Assembly: GCA_900315015.1 (NCBI GenBank)
Contig: OMXJ01000004.1
Location: 62,001-126,000, forward strand
From: an uncultured Eubacteriales bacterium
GTDB lineage: Bacteria; Bacillota; Clostridia; Lachnospirales; Lachnospiraceae
DNA: 64,000 nt
Direction of reading: 5' to 3'
Under the pieces are notes generated by a model. It made no database searches and was not told the origin of the DNA. It saw nothing but the letters and a program-made list of their open reading frames with translations. Every line of letters begins with the position of its first letter. The stretch's first letter is position 1. The position numbers were made by a program, and so were the translations under genes. Positions 16,924 through 26,313 of this stretch are shown here, in pieces.

Positions 16924-19197
16924 ATGGCTGCAATAGTTTTTTTATTAACCGCATTTATTTTAGGCTATGCTCTGACAAAGAGTATATTTCCTAAGGTATC
17001 GGGCTTTGTAAGAGGTACCTCGGAGTATTTCCTCCTTATACCAATGTGGTTTTATTTGGGAATAATTCCCATTACCTGGGCAGTGTATATACTGGCTACG
17101 CTGCTAGTAGGTAAGGTAAAGGGAAATGTGCTCTTACCTGCTAATGCCATAGCGATAGGAACGTCTCTTGTTATTTCAGCGCTGTTATTATTTCTTTCTA
17201 GCAGAAAGGAAAAAGCTCTGGCTAAATCAGAAAAGGCGGCTGAAGAAGAGAATTTAAAGGAAAAGGCGGGAAAGGGAGCTTCTGGTAAAAACTCTAAGGG
17301 AAAAGGTAGAGCGGGCCTTCGAGCTGCTCAGGATATAGGTGATAAAAATAGTAAGAATAATAAGGGCAGCAAGGATAATACAAAGGTAAAAAAGGATAGA
17401 TATGCCCGTCTTACAAGTGCAGAAATGGTATTTTTCATACTTGCTGCAGCGCTTATCATCTTCCTTATGGTAGAATCCTTCCACATTAAGGATGGAAAGA
17501 TTTATGTCGGTTTATCGGTGTTCAGTGATTTTTCACCTCACCTTTCGATGATACGTTCATTTTCAAGGGGAACTAATTTCCCTGCGCAGTATACACCATA
17601 TGCCGGAAGTGATATAAAGTATCACTTTATGTTTGAGTTCCTTGCAGGAAATCTTGAATTTTTAGGCTTAAGATTAGATTATGCTTTTAATGTACCATCA
17701 ATACTTGGAATGCTAAGTACCATAAGTCTTATTTACGTATTTGCGCTTAAGCTTTCATATAGAAAGCTTGCAGGCGGACTAGCAGTGCTTTTCTTCTTGT
17801 TCAGGTCCTCGCCTAGCGCCTTTACTTATCTAGCTTCGGTGTCTAAGGGCAATGTCAAGAATACACTTCTTGAAACCATGGAATTCATAGGCTATACTCC
17901 AAATGAGAACTGGGGTCTATGGAACCTTAATGTATATCTTAATCAAAGGCATTTAGGCTTTTCTTTAGGAGTGATGATTTTATTTGTAATGTTCTTTACT
18001 GAGCGCTTCCTTGAGGGAGCGGCAAGGCTTAAGGAGAGAACCTCCATTGCAAATGGTGGAACCTTAGATCTTGAAAAAGGATTTGGAGGCTTTTTTACAG
18101 CCTTAACTAAGAGAATAAGTGTATTCGTTAAAGATAGTCTTTTCTCTTTAGCCGGCTGGAAGATAAGAGATAAGCAGTTCTACGGAGAGGGGAAGGGCAT
18201 TGTCAAAAGGCTTTCTCTTGGAATAATTGCAGGTCTTTACCTTGGAATGCTGGGCTTTTGGAACGGGGCAGTAGTAATAGCGGCGCTTCTTGTGCTTTTT
18301 ATGCTGGCGGCAGCAGGAGATGGAAGGCTTGAATACCTTGTAACAGCTATTATTTCAGTTGGACTGGTGCTGCTTCAGAGCCATACCTTCATAGAGGAAA
18401 GTCCTTTTGGTATCAAATATCAATTTGGCTTTATTGCTGAAAATAAGACCTTCTTTGGAGTACTTGACTATATCTGGCTGCTGACGGGAGCTGTTTTAAT
18501 AGTTATGTTCGCGGCCTTTGTAACGCAAAAGGGCAGCAGGAAGTATCTTATACTTGCATACTTCATACCGTTTGTTTTTGCCTTTAATGTTTCAATGACC
18601 ATAGATGTTACTGTAAATCATAAGTATATAATGATGTCGCTCATGCTCCTTTCGATCGTGGAGGGAGAATTCATAGGTGAGATGTTTTCAAAGACAAAGA
18701 GCCTTGCAAAGAAGGCGGCTTACGTGCTTCTGGTATTTGTACTTATATTTACAGGAGCCTTTGAGGCAAAGATAATAGCAAATAGAAATGAAGATAAAAT
18801 CACTGAAGCCTCGGGGCTTACGTTTGATGTTGATGACCCGGTTACAAAATGGCTTATTGAAAATACTGATTCAGACGACATTCTTCTTACGTCAAATTAC
18901 TGCATGAATAATGTAATTCTTGCAGGACCTAGTCTTTATCTGCAGTGGCCATATTATGCATGGAGTGCGGGCTATGACACTGATTACCGCGCAGAGCAGG
19001 TAAAGCTTATGTATTCTGCTAGCAGCGTAAGTGAGCTAAAGGAGCTGGTGCATGAAAATGATATCAGCTATATAATAGTGGATAGTGATAATAGAATGTC
19101 AGAGGATTATGAATTGAATGAGGATACTATAGCAGAGGCTTTTGAATTAGTATTCCATGATGATAATAGGTTTTTAAATATCTACAAGGTAGATTAA
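16924..19197 (+). CDS. Large polytopic membrane protein, GT-C glycosyltransferase-like
   Basis: The 757-residue protein has about three N-terminal membrane segments, a cytoplasmic Lys/Gly/Asn-rich loop (about residues 97-160), then ten or so further segments and a soluble C-terminal domain (about 640-757). The first large loop reads DFSPHLSMIRSF and then YAGSDIKYHFMFEF, which parallels the DUF2298 pattern in the protein at 21306. The C-terminal domain ends VHENDISYIIVDSD, matching EYDVSYIVVGY in that protein. I infer a lipid-linked-sugar-using GT-C enzyme. Its neighbour glf and the GT2 gene support a role in building a surface glycan. The exact reaction is not known. Confidence 0.72.
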   Translation: MAAIVFLLTAFILGYALTKSIFPKVSGFVRGTSEYFLLIPMWFYLGIIPITWAVYILATLLVGKVKGNVLLPANAIAIGTSLVISALLLFLSSRKEKALAKSEKAAEEENLKEKAGKGASGKNSKGKGRAGLRAAQDIGDKNSKNNKGSKDNTKVKKDRYARLTSAEMVFFILAAALIIFLMVESFHIKDGKIYVGLSVFSDFSPHLSMIRSFSRGTNFPAQYTPYAGSDIKYHFMFEFLAGNLEFLGLRLDYAFNVPSILGMLSTISLIYVFALKLSYRKLAGGLAVLFFLFRSSPSAFTYLASVSKGNVKNTLLETMEFIGYTPNENWGLWNLNVYLNQRHLGFSLGVMILFVMFFTERFLEGAARLKERTSIANGGTLDLEKGFGGFFTALTKRISVFVKDSLFSLAGWKIRDKQFYGEGKGIVKRLSLGIIAGLYLGMLGFWNGAVVIAALLVLFMLAAAGDGRLEYLVTAIISVGLVLLQSHTFIEESPFGIKYQFGFIAENKTFFGVLDYIWLLTGAVLIVMFAAFVTQKGSRKYLILAYFIPFVFAFNVSMTIDVTVNHKYIMMSLMLLSIVEGEFIGEMFSKTKSLAKKAAYVLLVFVLIFTGAFEAKIIANRNEDKITEASGLTFDVDDPVTKWLIENTDSDDILLTSNYCMNNVILAGPSLYLQWPYYAWSAGYDTDYRAEQVKLMYSASSVSELKELVHENDISYIIVDSDNRMSEDYELNEDTIAEAFELVFHDDNRFLNIYKVD

Positions 19198-19219
19198 ATA
19201 ATAAATGGAGGGTTTTAAT

Positions 19220-20326
19220 ATGAATTATGATTATGTTATTGTTGGAGCTGGACTTGCAGGACTTACCTTTGCAAGAATTAAAGCGGATGAAGGGAAAAAG
19301 ATATTAGTAGTTGAAAGAAGAAGTCATATAGGAGGAAATGTGTATGATTCCTATAATAATGATGGCATTTTGATCCATAACTATGGACCTCATATTTTCC
19401 ATACAAAGGATAAAGGGGTATATGAGTTCCTTAGCAGATTCACCGAGTGGAATGATTTTCAGCACAGAGTCCTTAGCTTTGTAGATGGAAATCTCATACC
19501 TATGCCTATAACTCTTGAGAATGTCAATAAGCTCTATAATTTGAACATGTCCACAGAGGAAATGAAGGATTTCATAGCAAAGAAGGCAGAGAAAATCGAT
19601 GAGATAAAGAGCAGCCGCGATGTGGCTCTTAGCATGGCAGGTCAGGAAATATATGAAAAGTTTTTTGAGAATTATACCAAAAAACAGTGGGGAGTAGATC
19701 CTAAGGATCTTGATACTTCTGTAATATCACGTATTCCACTTCGCTATAATAGAGACACCAGGTATTTTACAGATCAGTATCAGGGAATGCCAAAATTTGG
19801 ATATACCAAGATGTGTGAGAGCATGATAGCAAGCAAAAATATCAAGATTATGCTCAATACTGACTTTGAAGAAATAAGAGAGGACATTCCAGAGTCTGCG
19901 CAGATTATCTATACAGGTGCTGCAGATGCTTATTACGGCTATAAGTATGGAAGATTAAAATACCGCAGTCTGAAATTCAAGTTCGAGACCTATAGAATGG
20001 AAGAATATCAGGAGGCACCGGTCGTAAATTATCCAAATGACTATGACTATACAAGAATTACTGAATTCAAGAAGATGACCTGGCAAAAGAGCGATGTGAC
20101 GACTATTGTAAAAGAATTCCCTTGTGACTATGATCCGGATGACCCGGAGGCAGACGAGCCATATTATCCATTCCCAACTAAGGAGTGGAAGGATAAATTT
20201 GCTCTTTATAAGGCGGATATGGACAAGGAGAAGAGGGTTCACTTCATAGGAAGACTTGCGCAGTACCGTTACTATAATATGGATGCTGTTGTAAGGACAG
20301 CAATCGATCTTGCAAAAGAGGTTTAA
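19220..20326 (+). CDS. glf: UDP-galactopyranose mutase
   Basis: This FAD enzyme interconverts UDP-galactopyranose and UDP-galactofuranose, the precursor of galactofuranose in surface glycans. I start it at the ATG at 19220, with GGAGGG (19207-19212) before it, giving 368 residues. The N-terminal FAD motif YVIVGAGLAGLTFAR, VVERRSHIGGNVYD, NYGPHIFHT, the RVLSFVDG strand and NYTKKQWGVDP are all typical, as is GRLAQYRYYNMD at the C-terminus. It lies 22 bp after the GT-C-like gene. Its presence predicts a galactofuranose-containing polymer. Confidence 0.96.
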   Translation: MNYDYVIVGAGLAGLTFARIKADEGKKILVVERRSHIGGNVYDSYNNDGILIHNYGPHIFHTKDKGVYEFLSRFTEWNDFQHRVLSFVDGNLIPMPITLENVNKLYNLNMSTEEMKDFIAKKAEKIDEIKSSRDVALSMAGQEIYEKFFENYTKKQWGVDPKDLDTSVISRIPLRYNRDTRYFTDQYQGMPKFGYTKMCESMIASKNIKIMLNTDFEEIREDIPESAQIIYTGAADAYYGYKYGRLKYRSLKFKFETYRMEEYQEAPVVNYPNDYDYTRITEFKKMTWQKSDVTTIVKEFPCDYDPDDPEADEPYYPFPTKEWKDKFALYKADMDKEKRVHFIGRLAQYRYYNMDAVVRTAIDLAKEV

Positions 20327-20372
20327 AGTTTGGAAATAGGCTAATTTGTTTCGAAATTTATTATTTTTAGTC

Positions 20373-20401
20373 TTTAAAAATCTAATAAAATATGATATAA
20401 T
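20373..20401 (+). promoter_or_regulatory. Promoter before the GT2 gene, extended -10
   Basis: TTTAAA at 20373-20378, a 17-bp spacer and TATAAT at 20396-20401 preceded by TGA (extended -10). It lies in the 180-bp AT-rich gap after glf; the leader to the GT2 start is about 100 bases. Confidence 0.55.
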
Positions 20402-20506
20402 ATTATCAATAATTTTATTGAAGATTAATAAAGTTATTCCGCATAGGAAAAGAAAAACAGCATTTGAAAATGTATTTAATAGGGCTATAATAATAAAGGA
20501 GGCTAA

Positions 20507-21220
20507 ATGGATAGTTTATATATCGTGATTCCTGCTTACAATGAAGAAGCAAATGTAGAAAATGTAGTTAAGGACTGGTATCCAGTCATTGAGAAAATGA
20601 GTGATAAATCAAGGCTTGTAATAATTGATGATGGAAGCCGGGATAATACTTATAAGATTCTTACAAGGCTTGCAGAAAAAAGACCAAAGCTCATAGCGCT
20701 GACAAAGCCTAATGCAGGTCATGGTGCAACGGTTCTTTATGGATATAATTATGCAATCGAGAAGGGGGCAGATTATATTTTCCAGACTGATTCAGATGGA
20801 CAGACACTTCCATCAGAATTCTGGAAATTCTGGGATACTAGAGAAAAGTATGCAATGGTAATAGGTCATAGAAAGGGCAGACAGGACGGCTTCTCAAGAG
20901 TATTTGTTACAAAGACTCTTAAGCTTGTAATTCTTCTGTGCTTCCATGTAAGTATTACTGATGCAAATACTCCGTTCAGATTAATGAAGGCAAAGGTGCT
21001 AAAGGAGAGATTAAAGCTTGTGCCAAAGGATTTCAATCTTTCAAATGTTTTGATATCTGTAATATATGCAAAGCAGAAACTTCCTGTAAAATATATGCCT
21101 ATTACCTTCAGACCACGCCAGGGCGGCGTAAATTCAATTAATCTAAAGAAGATTTTTGGAATCGGCAAGAAGGCGCTTTTAGATTTTGTGAAGCTCAATA
21201 AGGCGCTAAAGAAGGCCTGA
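20507..21220 (+). CDS. Family 2 glycosyltransferase, polyprenyl-phosphate sugar synthase-like
   Basis: The 237-residue GT-A fold enzyme begins LYIVIPAYNEEANVE, with the nucleotide-binding IIDDGSRDNT and the catalytic-metal TDSDGQ, and ends without a membrane segment. This short form resembles dolichol/polyprenyl-phosphate mannose synthase, which makes the lipid-linked sugar donors used by GT-C enzymes. That fits its place between two GT-C-like genes. AAAGGAGG precedes the ATG. A strong hairpin follows at 21255. The sugar specificity cannot be read from the sequence. Confidence 0.88.
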   Translation: MDSLYIVIPAYNEEANVENVVKDWYPVIEKMSDKSRLVIIDDGSRDNTYKILTRLAEKRPKLIALTKPNAGHGATVLYGYNYAIEKGADYIFQTDSDGQTLPSEFWKFWDTREKYAMVIGHRKGRQDGFSRVFVTKTLKLVILLCFHVSITDANTPFRLMKAKVLKERLKLVPKDFNLSNVLISVIYAKQKLPVKYMPITFRPRQGGVNSINLKKIFGIGKKALLDFVKLNKALKKA

Positions 21221-21254
21221 GAGGCAAAAGTTTTTTAAAATAATAAATAATGGG

Positions 21255-21294
21255 GCGCTTTACATCTGCGGTAAGCAGTATGTAAGGCGCTTTT
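21255..21294 (+). terminator. Long hairpin terminator after the GT2 gene
   Basis: GCGCTTTACAT pairs with ATGTAAGGCGC (one G-T pair), with a further inner stem CTGC / GCAG, followed by TTTT. The next start codon is only 12 bases on, so it may act as an attenuator for the gene at 21306. Confidence 0.85.
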
Positions 21295-21305
21295 ACGAGG
21301 AAATC

Positions 21306-23711
21306 ATGAATAAAGAAAAAGTGAGCATATTCAGCTATATAAAGCCATTGGTATTAATGGTATGCGCAGTGATTGCAGCAAAAGGTTTTTTGACAAAGGA
21401 TTTTGGACCTTTCATCAAATGGTATCTGATTCTATTTTTAGTTTCGCTTAGTGCCATGCCGCTTACCTTCATATTATTCAGGAAATTCAATAATCTGGGC
21501 TATATGTTTGCAAAGCCGGTAGGTATATCGATTTCAGGAATGATAATGTGGTATTTATCTTCATTTAAAATAATGAAGTTTAATGAGGTGAATTCTTTTA
21601 TTTGCGTTGGTCTAACGCTCGTTATTTCAGGAGTGTGCTATTATTTCTGGAATTATTGGAAGAAGGATGTGCCTAAGATAAACCTTGATGACATAAAGAG
21701 CGCCATACCATCCATGATAAGAGTAGAATTTATCTTCCTGGTGATTTTTACTTTTTGGTGTTACATGAAAGGCTTTAATGCTCAGGCCTATGGAACTGAA
21801 AAATTCATGGATTATGGCTATATGACAGCGATTAATAGAGCTGAATATATGCCGCCGCAGGACCTCTGGTTTTCAGGTAAATCCATAAATTATTATTATA
21901 TCGGACAGTACCTTGCAACTTTCCTCACAAAAATCTCCGGAGTCGGAGTGGGCTATGGCTACAATCTCATGCTTATGACTCTTGCAGCGCTTTCCTTCTC
22001 ACTTAGCTATGCCATAGTGTGCAATGTATTGCTTCAGGCAATGGAGGGAAAGGTTAAAAGACGTGAAAAATACAGCCTTACAGATGATTTCATCCAGATA
22101 CAGCCTATAATAGGAGGAACTCTTGCAGGACTAGCAAATAGTATAGCAGGAAATGTCCACTATGTAGTTTACGGAATAATCATTCCCATAATTAAGAAGA
22201 TAAAAGGTGAGTCCTATGATTCGTATTGGTTCCCTGATGCAACCAGATACATTGGTTACAATCCGGACAGACCAGATAAGACCATTCATGAATTCCCTTG
22301 CTATTCTTTTGTATTAGGAGATCTTCATGCTCATGTACTTAACATAATATTTGTACTTACCGTACTTGGAATTCTTTATTCACTTTTACTTGAAAGAAAG
22401 GATTATTTAAGGGCGGCAAATGAAGGAAGAGAGCTAGGGACCCCGGGTATCTTTAGGGAAGCTTTTACCCCGCAGATCATAATGCTTGGTTTTTACATCG
22501 GCCTTTTCCATACTACCAATTACTGGGATTTCCCGATTTATTTTGTGGTAGCAGGTGCAATCATACTGTTCTCAAATATAGTAGTATATAATAAGGCGCT
22601 GCCGGTATTAAAGCTAACGTCGCTTCAGGCACTGGTGATTCTTGCAATTTCAAGCCTTGTAAGTCTGCCATTTACCTTAAATTTTACACAGATATCAACT
22701 CAGATAAAGCTTGCAGAAAATCATAGCTATTTCTATCAGCTGCTCGTACTCTGGGGACTTCCGGTAATTACAGCATTGATTTTCTTTATAATGCAGGCTG
22801 GGGAATATGCTGAAGGGTATAACTTTAAAAAGAAAAAGAGCAGAAATATTTTTCTGAAACTCTTTAGAAGCCAGGATGCAAGTGATATGTTCATATTTAC
22901 TATAACAGCCTGCGCTGTGGGACTTATAATTTTGCCGGAAATCATTTACGTAAAAGATATCTACGAGGGAGATTATAAGCGCTCAAATACAATGTTCAAG
23001 CTTACTTACCAGGCATATATTATGCTAAGTCTTATGCTAGGCTATGCTTTCCCTAAGCTTATAGTATTTACGAAGAAAGTATTATACAGAGTTCTTGGCA
23101 TAATATCTTTGATTTTATTTGTCCTTACACTTGGATACTTTGATGTAGCTGTGGGAAGCTGGTTCGGAGAAATATCTAAGCAGGAAGGCTATATATCCCT
23201 CGATTCTTCAGAATTCTTAAAATTTAGCTCCATAGAAGGTGATGACATTCCTATGGTAGATGATAGAAGGGCGATTGACTGGCTGAATGAAAATGTAAAG
23301 GGGACTCCAGTGGTATTAGAAGCAAATGGAGACAGCTATACCTATTATAATAGAATATCGACCTTCACGGGATTACCTACAATACTGGGCTGGAGAACTC
23401 ACGAGTGGCTATGGAGAAGTGAAAATTCATCCACGGGCTTCCCGGAGGAGGCAGCAGTAAGAGAAGAGGTTGTAAAAAATATATATACCTCTGAAGATGA
23501 GCAGTACGTAAGAGAAAAGCTAGAGGAATATGATGTATCTTACATTGTTGTGGGGTATTGTGAATTAAATAATCAGATGAAATGGGGAGAGGCGCCTGTA
23601 AATGAAGAACTGCTCAAGAGCCTTGGTACAGTGGTGTTTGAATCTGATCAATTTGATGGAGTAGCCCCAATATATATAATTAAGATAAACAAATGGTGGG
23701 AAAAAAAGTAA
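21306..23711 (+). CDS. DUF2298-type polytopic membrane protein, GT-C-like
   Basis: The 801-residue protein has at least twelve membrane segments. The DUF2298 signature is present at about residues 168-205: DYGYMTAINRAEYMPPQDLW, then GKSINYYYIGQY. HEFPCYSFVLGDLHAHV follows further on. The C-terminal soluble domain begins near residue 660 (DWLNENVKGTPVVLEA) and ends with EYDVSYIVVGY. DUF2298 proteins are predicted membrane glycosyltransferases; the two catalytic-type acidic residues in the first loop support this. It pairs with the related protein at 16924. Start by ATG with GAGG upstream. The role in a galactofuranose-type glycan is inferred from the neighbours. Confidence 0.8.
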   Translation: MNKEKVSIFSYIKPLVLMVCAVIAAKGFLTKDFGPFIKWYLILFLVSLSAMPLTFILFRKFNNLGYMFAKPVGISISGMIMWYLSSFKIMKFNEVNSFICVGLTLVISGVCYYFWNYWKKDVPKINLDDIKSAIPSMIRVEFIFLVIFTFWCYMKGFNAQAYGTEKFMDYGYMTAINRAEYMPPQDLWFSGKSINYYYIGQYLATFLTKISGVGVGYGYNLMLMTLAALSFSLSYAIVCNVLLQAMEGKVKRREKYSLTDDFIQIQPIIGGTLAGLANSIAGNVHYVVYGIIIPIIKKIKGESYDSYWFPDATRYIGYNPDRPDKTIHEFPCYSFVLGDLHAHVLNIIFVLTVLGILYSLLLERKDYLRAANEGRELGTPGIFREAFTPQIIMLGFYIGLFHTTNYWDFPIYFVVAGAIILFSNIVVYNKALPVLKLTSLQALVILAISSLVSLPFTLNFTQISTQIKLAENHSYFYQLLVLWGLPVITALIFFIMQAGEYAEGYNFKKKKSRNIFLKLFRSQDASDMFIFTITACAVGLIILPEIIYVKDIYEGDYKRSNTMFKLTYQAYIMLSLMLGYAFPKLIVFTKKVLYRVLGIISLILFVLTLGYFDVAVGSWFGEISKQEGYISLDSSEFLKFSSIEGDDIPMVDDRRAIDWLNENVKGTPVVLEANGDSYTYYNRISTFTGLPTILGWRTHEWLWRSENSSTGFPEEAAVREEVVKNIYTSEDEQYVREKLEEYDVSYIVVGYCELNNQMKWGEAPVNEELLKSLGTVVFESDQFDGVAPIYIIKINKWWEKK

Positions 23712-23873
23712 AATAAAAAGGAATATGCCGGCTAGGTATAAATAATGTAGTAAAAAATAGAAAGCTAATATAATAATAACTTTACTGGTAATTTGAGAGA
23801 AAATGATTATAATGTAACTGTGTGCAAAATTAGAAGAATTTATCAATCGTAGGGAAATAAAGGGAAAGGAGAA

Positions 23874-24713
23874 ATGACCGTGATTGTATTCATGGGAAAC
23901 GAAGCTGGGGCAGGAGTTACAGGAAATATGATATCCATAGCTCTCGCACTTGCTAGTGAGATGAATTGCACCATTACGTTGTTTGAAAATCATGCTGGAA
24001 ACAATGGAATTATGAACTATTTGAAACCGCACGAAAATGTTAATTGCGTGTGTGAGGAGGATTACTTAAGTTCTCTGTATCGGAATTCTTTAACAAGGAG
24101 CAAATCAGAGTATACTGTTGAGGAAATCGTACAGAATAGGCTCTACTATTATGGAAAGCCTGCTCAGAATCAGTTAGCTCATGATTATGGAATGACCTAC
24201 ATGATCAGTGAAGTTTTAAATGACATCAAGTCAATAGAGAAAGTTAGAAATAATTTTGTCTTTGTCGATGCGAAGCTCTCTGGTACGGAAAATTCAAAAT
24301 ATCTTATTGAGAAAGCAGATCTTATTGTTGTAAATCTGACTCAAAACCGTTCGGGAATAAGGGATTTCCTGATAAATTATCCAGATATATCTGAAAAAGC
24401 AGTTTTTGTAGTTTCAGATTTTGATGCAAATGACGAGAGTTCTAGAGCAGAAATCAATAATTTGATGCTGTTTCACAGAAATAGGACCTTCGTTCTGCCA
24501 CATTGCAGTGATTTTAGATTTTCAGCTGAAAGTGGAGATCTGATTGAGTTTTTCAACAATGGCTGGGAGAGTGAACAAAAAAACTGGTATGAGGATAAAA
24601 CTGCTCATGGCGAGAGAGTATTCTATTTTAAATCCTTGAAAAACGTATCAAGATCAATAATGGTAATGCTCAATGAAATACGTGAGTCAAAAGAGGCAAA
24701 AAAGCGGGTATAG
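23874..24713 (+). CDS. ParA/MinD-like protein (TadZ/CpaE-like) with degenerate P-loop
   Basis: The 279-residue protein has the fold pattern of the ParA/MinD superfamily: an N-terminal VIVFMGNEAGAGVTG loop, a switch-like FVFVDAKLSG strand and a LIVVNLTQNRSGI strand. The P-loop lacks both the signature and the catalytic lysine (GAGVTG instead of KGGVGKT), as in atypical TadZ/CpaE proteins, so ATP hydrolysis is doubtful. No tad pilus genes are in the window. AAAGGAG precedes the ATG. The 162-bp gap upstream holds a TATAAT at 23808 but no good -35 box. It stands alone and the role is unknown. Confidence 0.65.
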   Translation: MTVIVFMGNEAGAGVTGNMISIALALASEMNCTITLFENHAGNNGIMNYLKPHENVNCVCEEDYLSSLYRNSLTRSKSEYTVEEIVQNRLYYYGKPAQNQLAHDYGMTYMISEVLNDIKSIEKVRNNFVFVDAKLSGTENSKYLIEKADLIVVNLTQNRSGIRDFLINYPDISEKAVFVVSDFDANDESSRAEINNLMLFHRNRTFVLPHCSDFRFSAESGDLIEFFNNGWESEQKNWYEDKTAHGERVFYFKSLKNVSRSIMVMLNEIRESKEAKKRV

Positions 24714-24787
24714 TTCCGAACTTAAGTTAAGACCGGAAGGGCTATTGATGGCTCTTAGATGCAGCAATTTTTAAACAAGAAAAATGT

Positions 24788-24828
24788 ACAAAAAGGACCT
24801 GTAAAGTAAACAGGTCCTTTTTGTATTT
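24788..24828 (+). terminator. Strong terminator after the ParA-like gene
   Basis: The perfect inverted repeat ACAAAAAGGACCTGT / ACAGGTCCTTTTTGT has a seven-base loop and a T-rich tail. The 329-bp stretch 24714-25042 otherwise holds only the promoter and leader of gap; I see no gene in it. Confidence 0.93.
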
Positions 24829-24934
24829 AGAAAAATACTTATTTGTTTATTATGATAAAGATGTAAATATAAGGTAAATATAATATCGCTTAAAGGCTTT
24901 TAGTGAACTTATTGTGAATATTTAAAAATGTTAC

Positions 24935-24963
24935 TTGCTTTTTTTGATTATGTTTGTTAAAAT
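24935..24963 (+). promoter_or_regulatory. Promoter of gap
   Basis: TTGCTT at 24935-24940, a 17-bp spacer and TAAAAT at 24958-24963. The leader of about 70 bases ends in TTTAGGAGG before the ATG. Confidence 0.75.
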
Positions 24964-25042
24964 AATAACGGTTTAGTAAATATGAGTTTTAAGAAAAAGT
25001 CTTAAGACCCAAAAAATATATCTTATTTTAGGAGGAATAGTT

Positions 25043-26077
25043 ATGGCAGTAAAGGTAGCTATCAATGGTTTTGGCCGTATCGGTCGTCTTGCATTCAGAC
25101 AGATGTTCGAAGCAGAGGGTTATGAGGTTGTTGCAATCAACGATTTAACAAGCCCAAAGATGCTTGCTCATCTTCTTAAGTATGATACAGTTCATGGTGC
25201 ATATGCTCCATCATTCATGGCTGGAAAGCACACAGTATCATATGATGACACATCAATCACAGTAGATGGCAAGAAGATCGAAATCTCAGCAGAGAAGGAT
25301 GCTAACGATTGCCCATGGGCTAAGTACAACGTAGACGTTGTTCTTGAGTGTACAGGTTTCTATACATCAAAGGAAAAGGCACAGGCTCACATCAATGCAG
25401 GTGCAAAGAAGGTTGTTATTTCAGCTCCAGCTGGAAATGATCTTCCTACAATCGTTTACAACGTTAACCACAAAACATTAAAGGCTTCAGATACAGTTAT
25501 TTCTGCAGCTTCATGTACAACAAACTGCCTTGCACCTATGGCAAAGGCTCTCAATGATTATGCTCCAATCCAGAGCGGTATCATGCTTACAATTCACTCA
25601 TACACAGGTGATCAGATGATCCTTGACGGACCACAGCGTAAGGGTGACCTTCGTCGTTCACGTGCTGGTGCAGAGAACATCGTTCCTAACTCAACAGGTG
25701 CAGCTAAGGCTATCGGTCTTGTTATCCCAGAGCTCAACAAGAAGCTCATCGGTTCAGCAGAGAGAATTCCATGCCCAGATGGATCAACAACACATCTTTT
25801 CGCAGTAGTTAAGGGCAAGGACATCACAGTTGAGTCAGTTAACGAGGCTATGAAGAAGGCATCAGATCCAGAGACATTTGGTTACAACGAGGATGAGATC
25901 GTATCAAGCGATATCGTTGGAATGACATATGGTTCACTCTTTGATGCAACACAGACAATGGTATCAAAGATTGACGATGACACATACCAGGTAGAGGTTG
26001 TTTCATGGTATGACAACGAGAACTCATACACAAGCCAGATGGTTCGTACAATCAAGTATTTCGCAGAGCTTCAGTAA
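25043..26077 (+). CDS. gap: Glyceraldehyde-3-phosphate dehydrogenase
   Basis: The type I GAPDH of glycolysis converts glyceraldehyde 3-phosphate, NAD+ and phosphate to 1,3-bisphosphoglycerate. The 344-residue protein has the NAD-binding start [16 protein letters not shown], the catalytic [12 protein letters not shown] with Cys158, and [13 protein letters not shown] near the end. Codon use is strongly biased (ACA, TCA, CTT, GTT), as expected for a very highly expressed gene. It has its own promoter and terminator and is followed by pgk and tpiA. Confidence 0.98.
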   Translation: MAVKVAINGFGRIGRLAFRQMFEAEGYEVVAINDLTSPKMLAHLLKYDTVHGAYAPSFMAGKHTVSYDDTSITVDGKKIEISAEKDANDCPWAKYNVDVVLECTGFYTSKEKAQAHINAGAKKVVISAPAGNDLPTIVYNVNHKTLKASDTVISAASCTTNCLAPMAKALNDYAPIQSGIMLTIHSYTGDQMILDGPQRKGDLRRSRAGAENIVPNSTGAAKAIGLVIPELNKKLIGSAERIPCPDGSTTHLFAVVKGKDITVESVNEAMKKASDPETFGYNEDEIVSSDIVGMTYGSLFDATQTMVSKIDDDTYQVEVVSWYDNENSYTSQMVRTIKYFAELQ

Positions 26078-26151
26078 TTTCGCCATCTAGTGGCAAAAAT
26101 ATGAATTTTTGCACAGCTCGCATGAAAATGTGTGCTTAAATTAAGACTCAT

Positions 26152-26190
26152 AAGGGGTCCGGTCTTTAAGTGGACCGGAGCCCCTTTTTG
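26152..26190 (+). terminator. Terminator after gap
   Basis: AAGGGGTCCGGTC pairs with GACCGGAGCCCCTT (one bulged base) around TTTAAGTG, followed by TTTTTG. It separates gap from pgk. Confidence 0.92.
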
Positions 26191-26240
26191 TTTTTTAAAA
26201 ATTCTTTTCCTAAAAGGATATATATATAAGGTAAGTCAGC

Positions 26241-26274
26241 AATAGTTCCACCTGAAAATATGGTGGGAATTGTT
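26241..26274 (+). other. Hairpin in the leader of pgk
   Basis: AATAGTTCCACC can pair with GGTGGGAATTGTT (one bulge) around an eight-base loop, 40 bases before the pgk start. It is followed by only a short T stretch, so a 5' leader structure (stability or processing) seems more likely than a terminator. The promoter of pgk should lie between 26190 and 26240 but has no clear consensus. Confidence 0.4.
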
Positions 26275-26313
26275 TTAACATACAACAAATAATTATATAA
26301 AGGAGATTTCAAA

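Noticed and set aside
20346-20528. Small gene between glf and the GT2 gene
   Set aside because: The 60-codon frame overlaps the promoter and the GT2 start, has no ribosome-binding site and is only AT-rich sequence.
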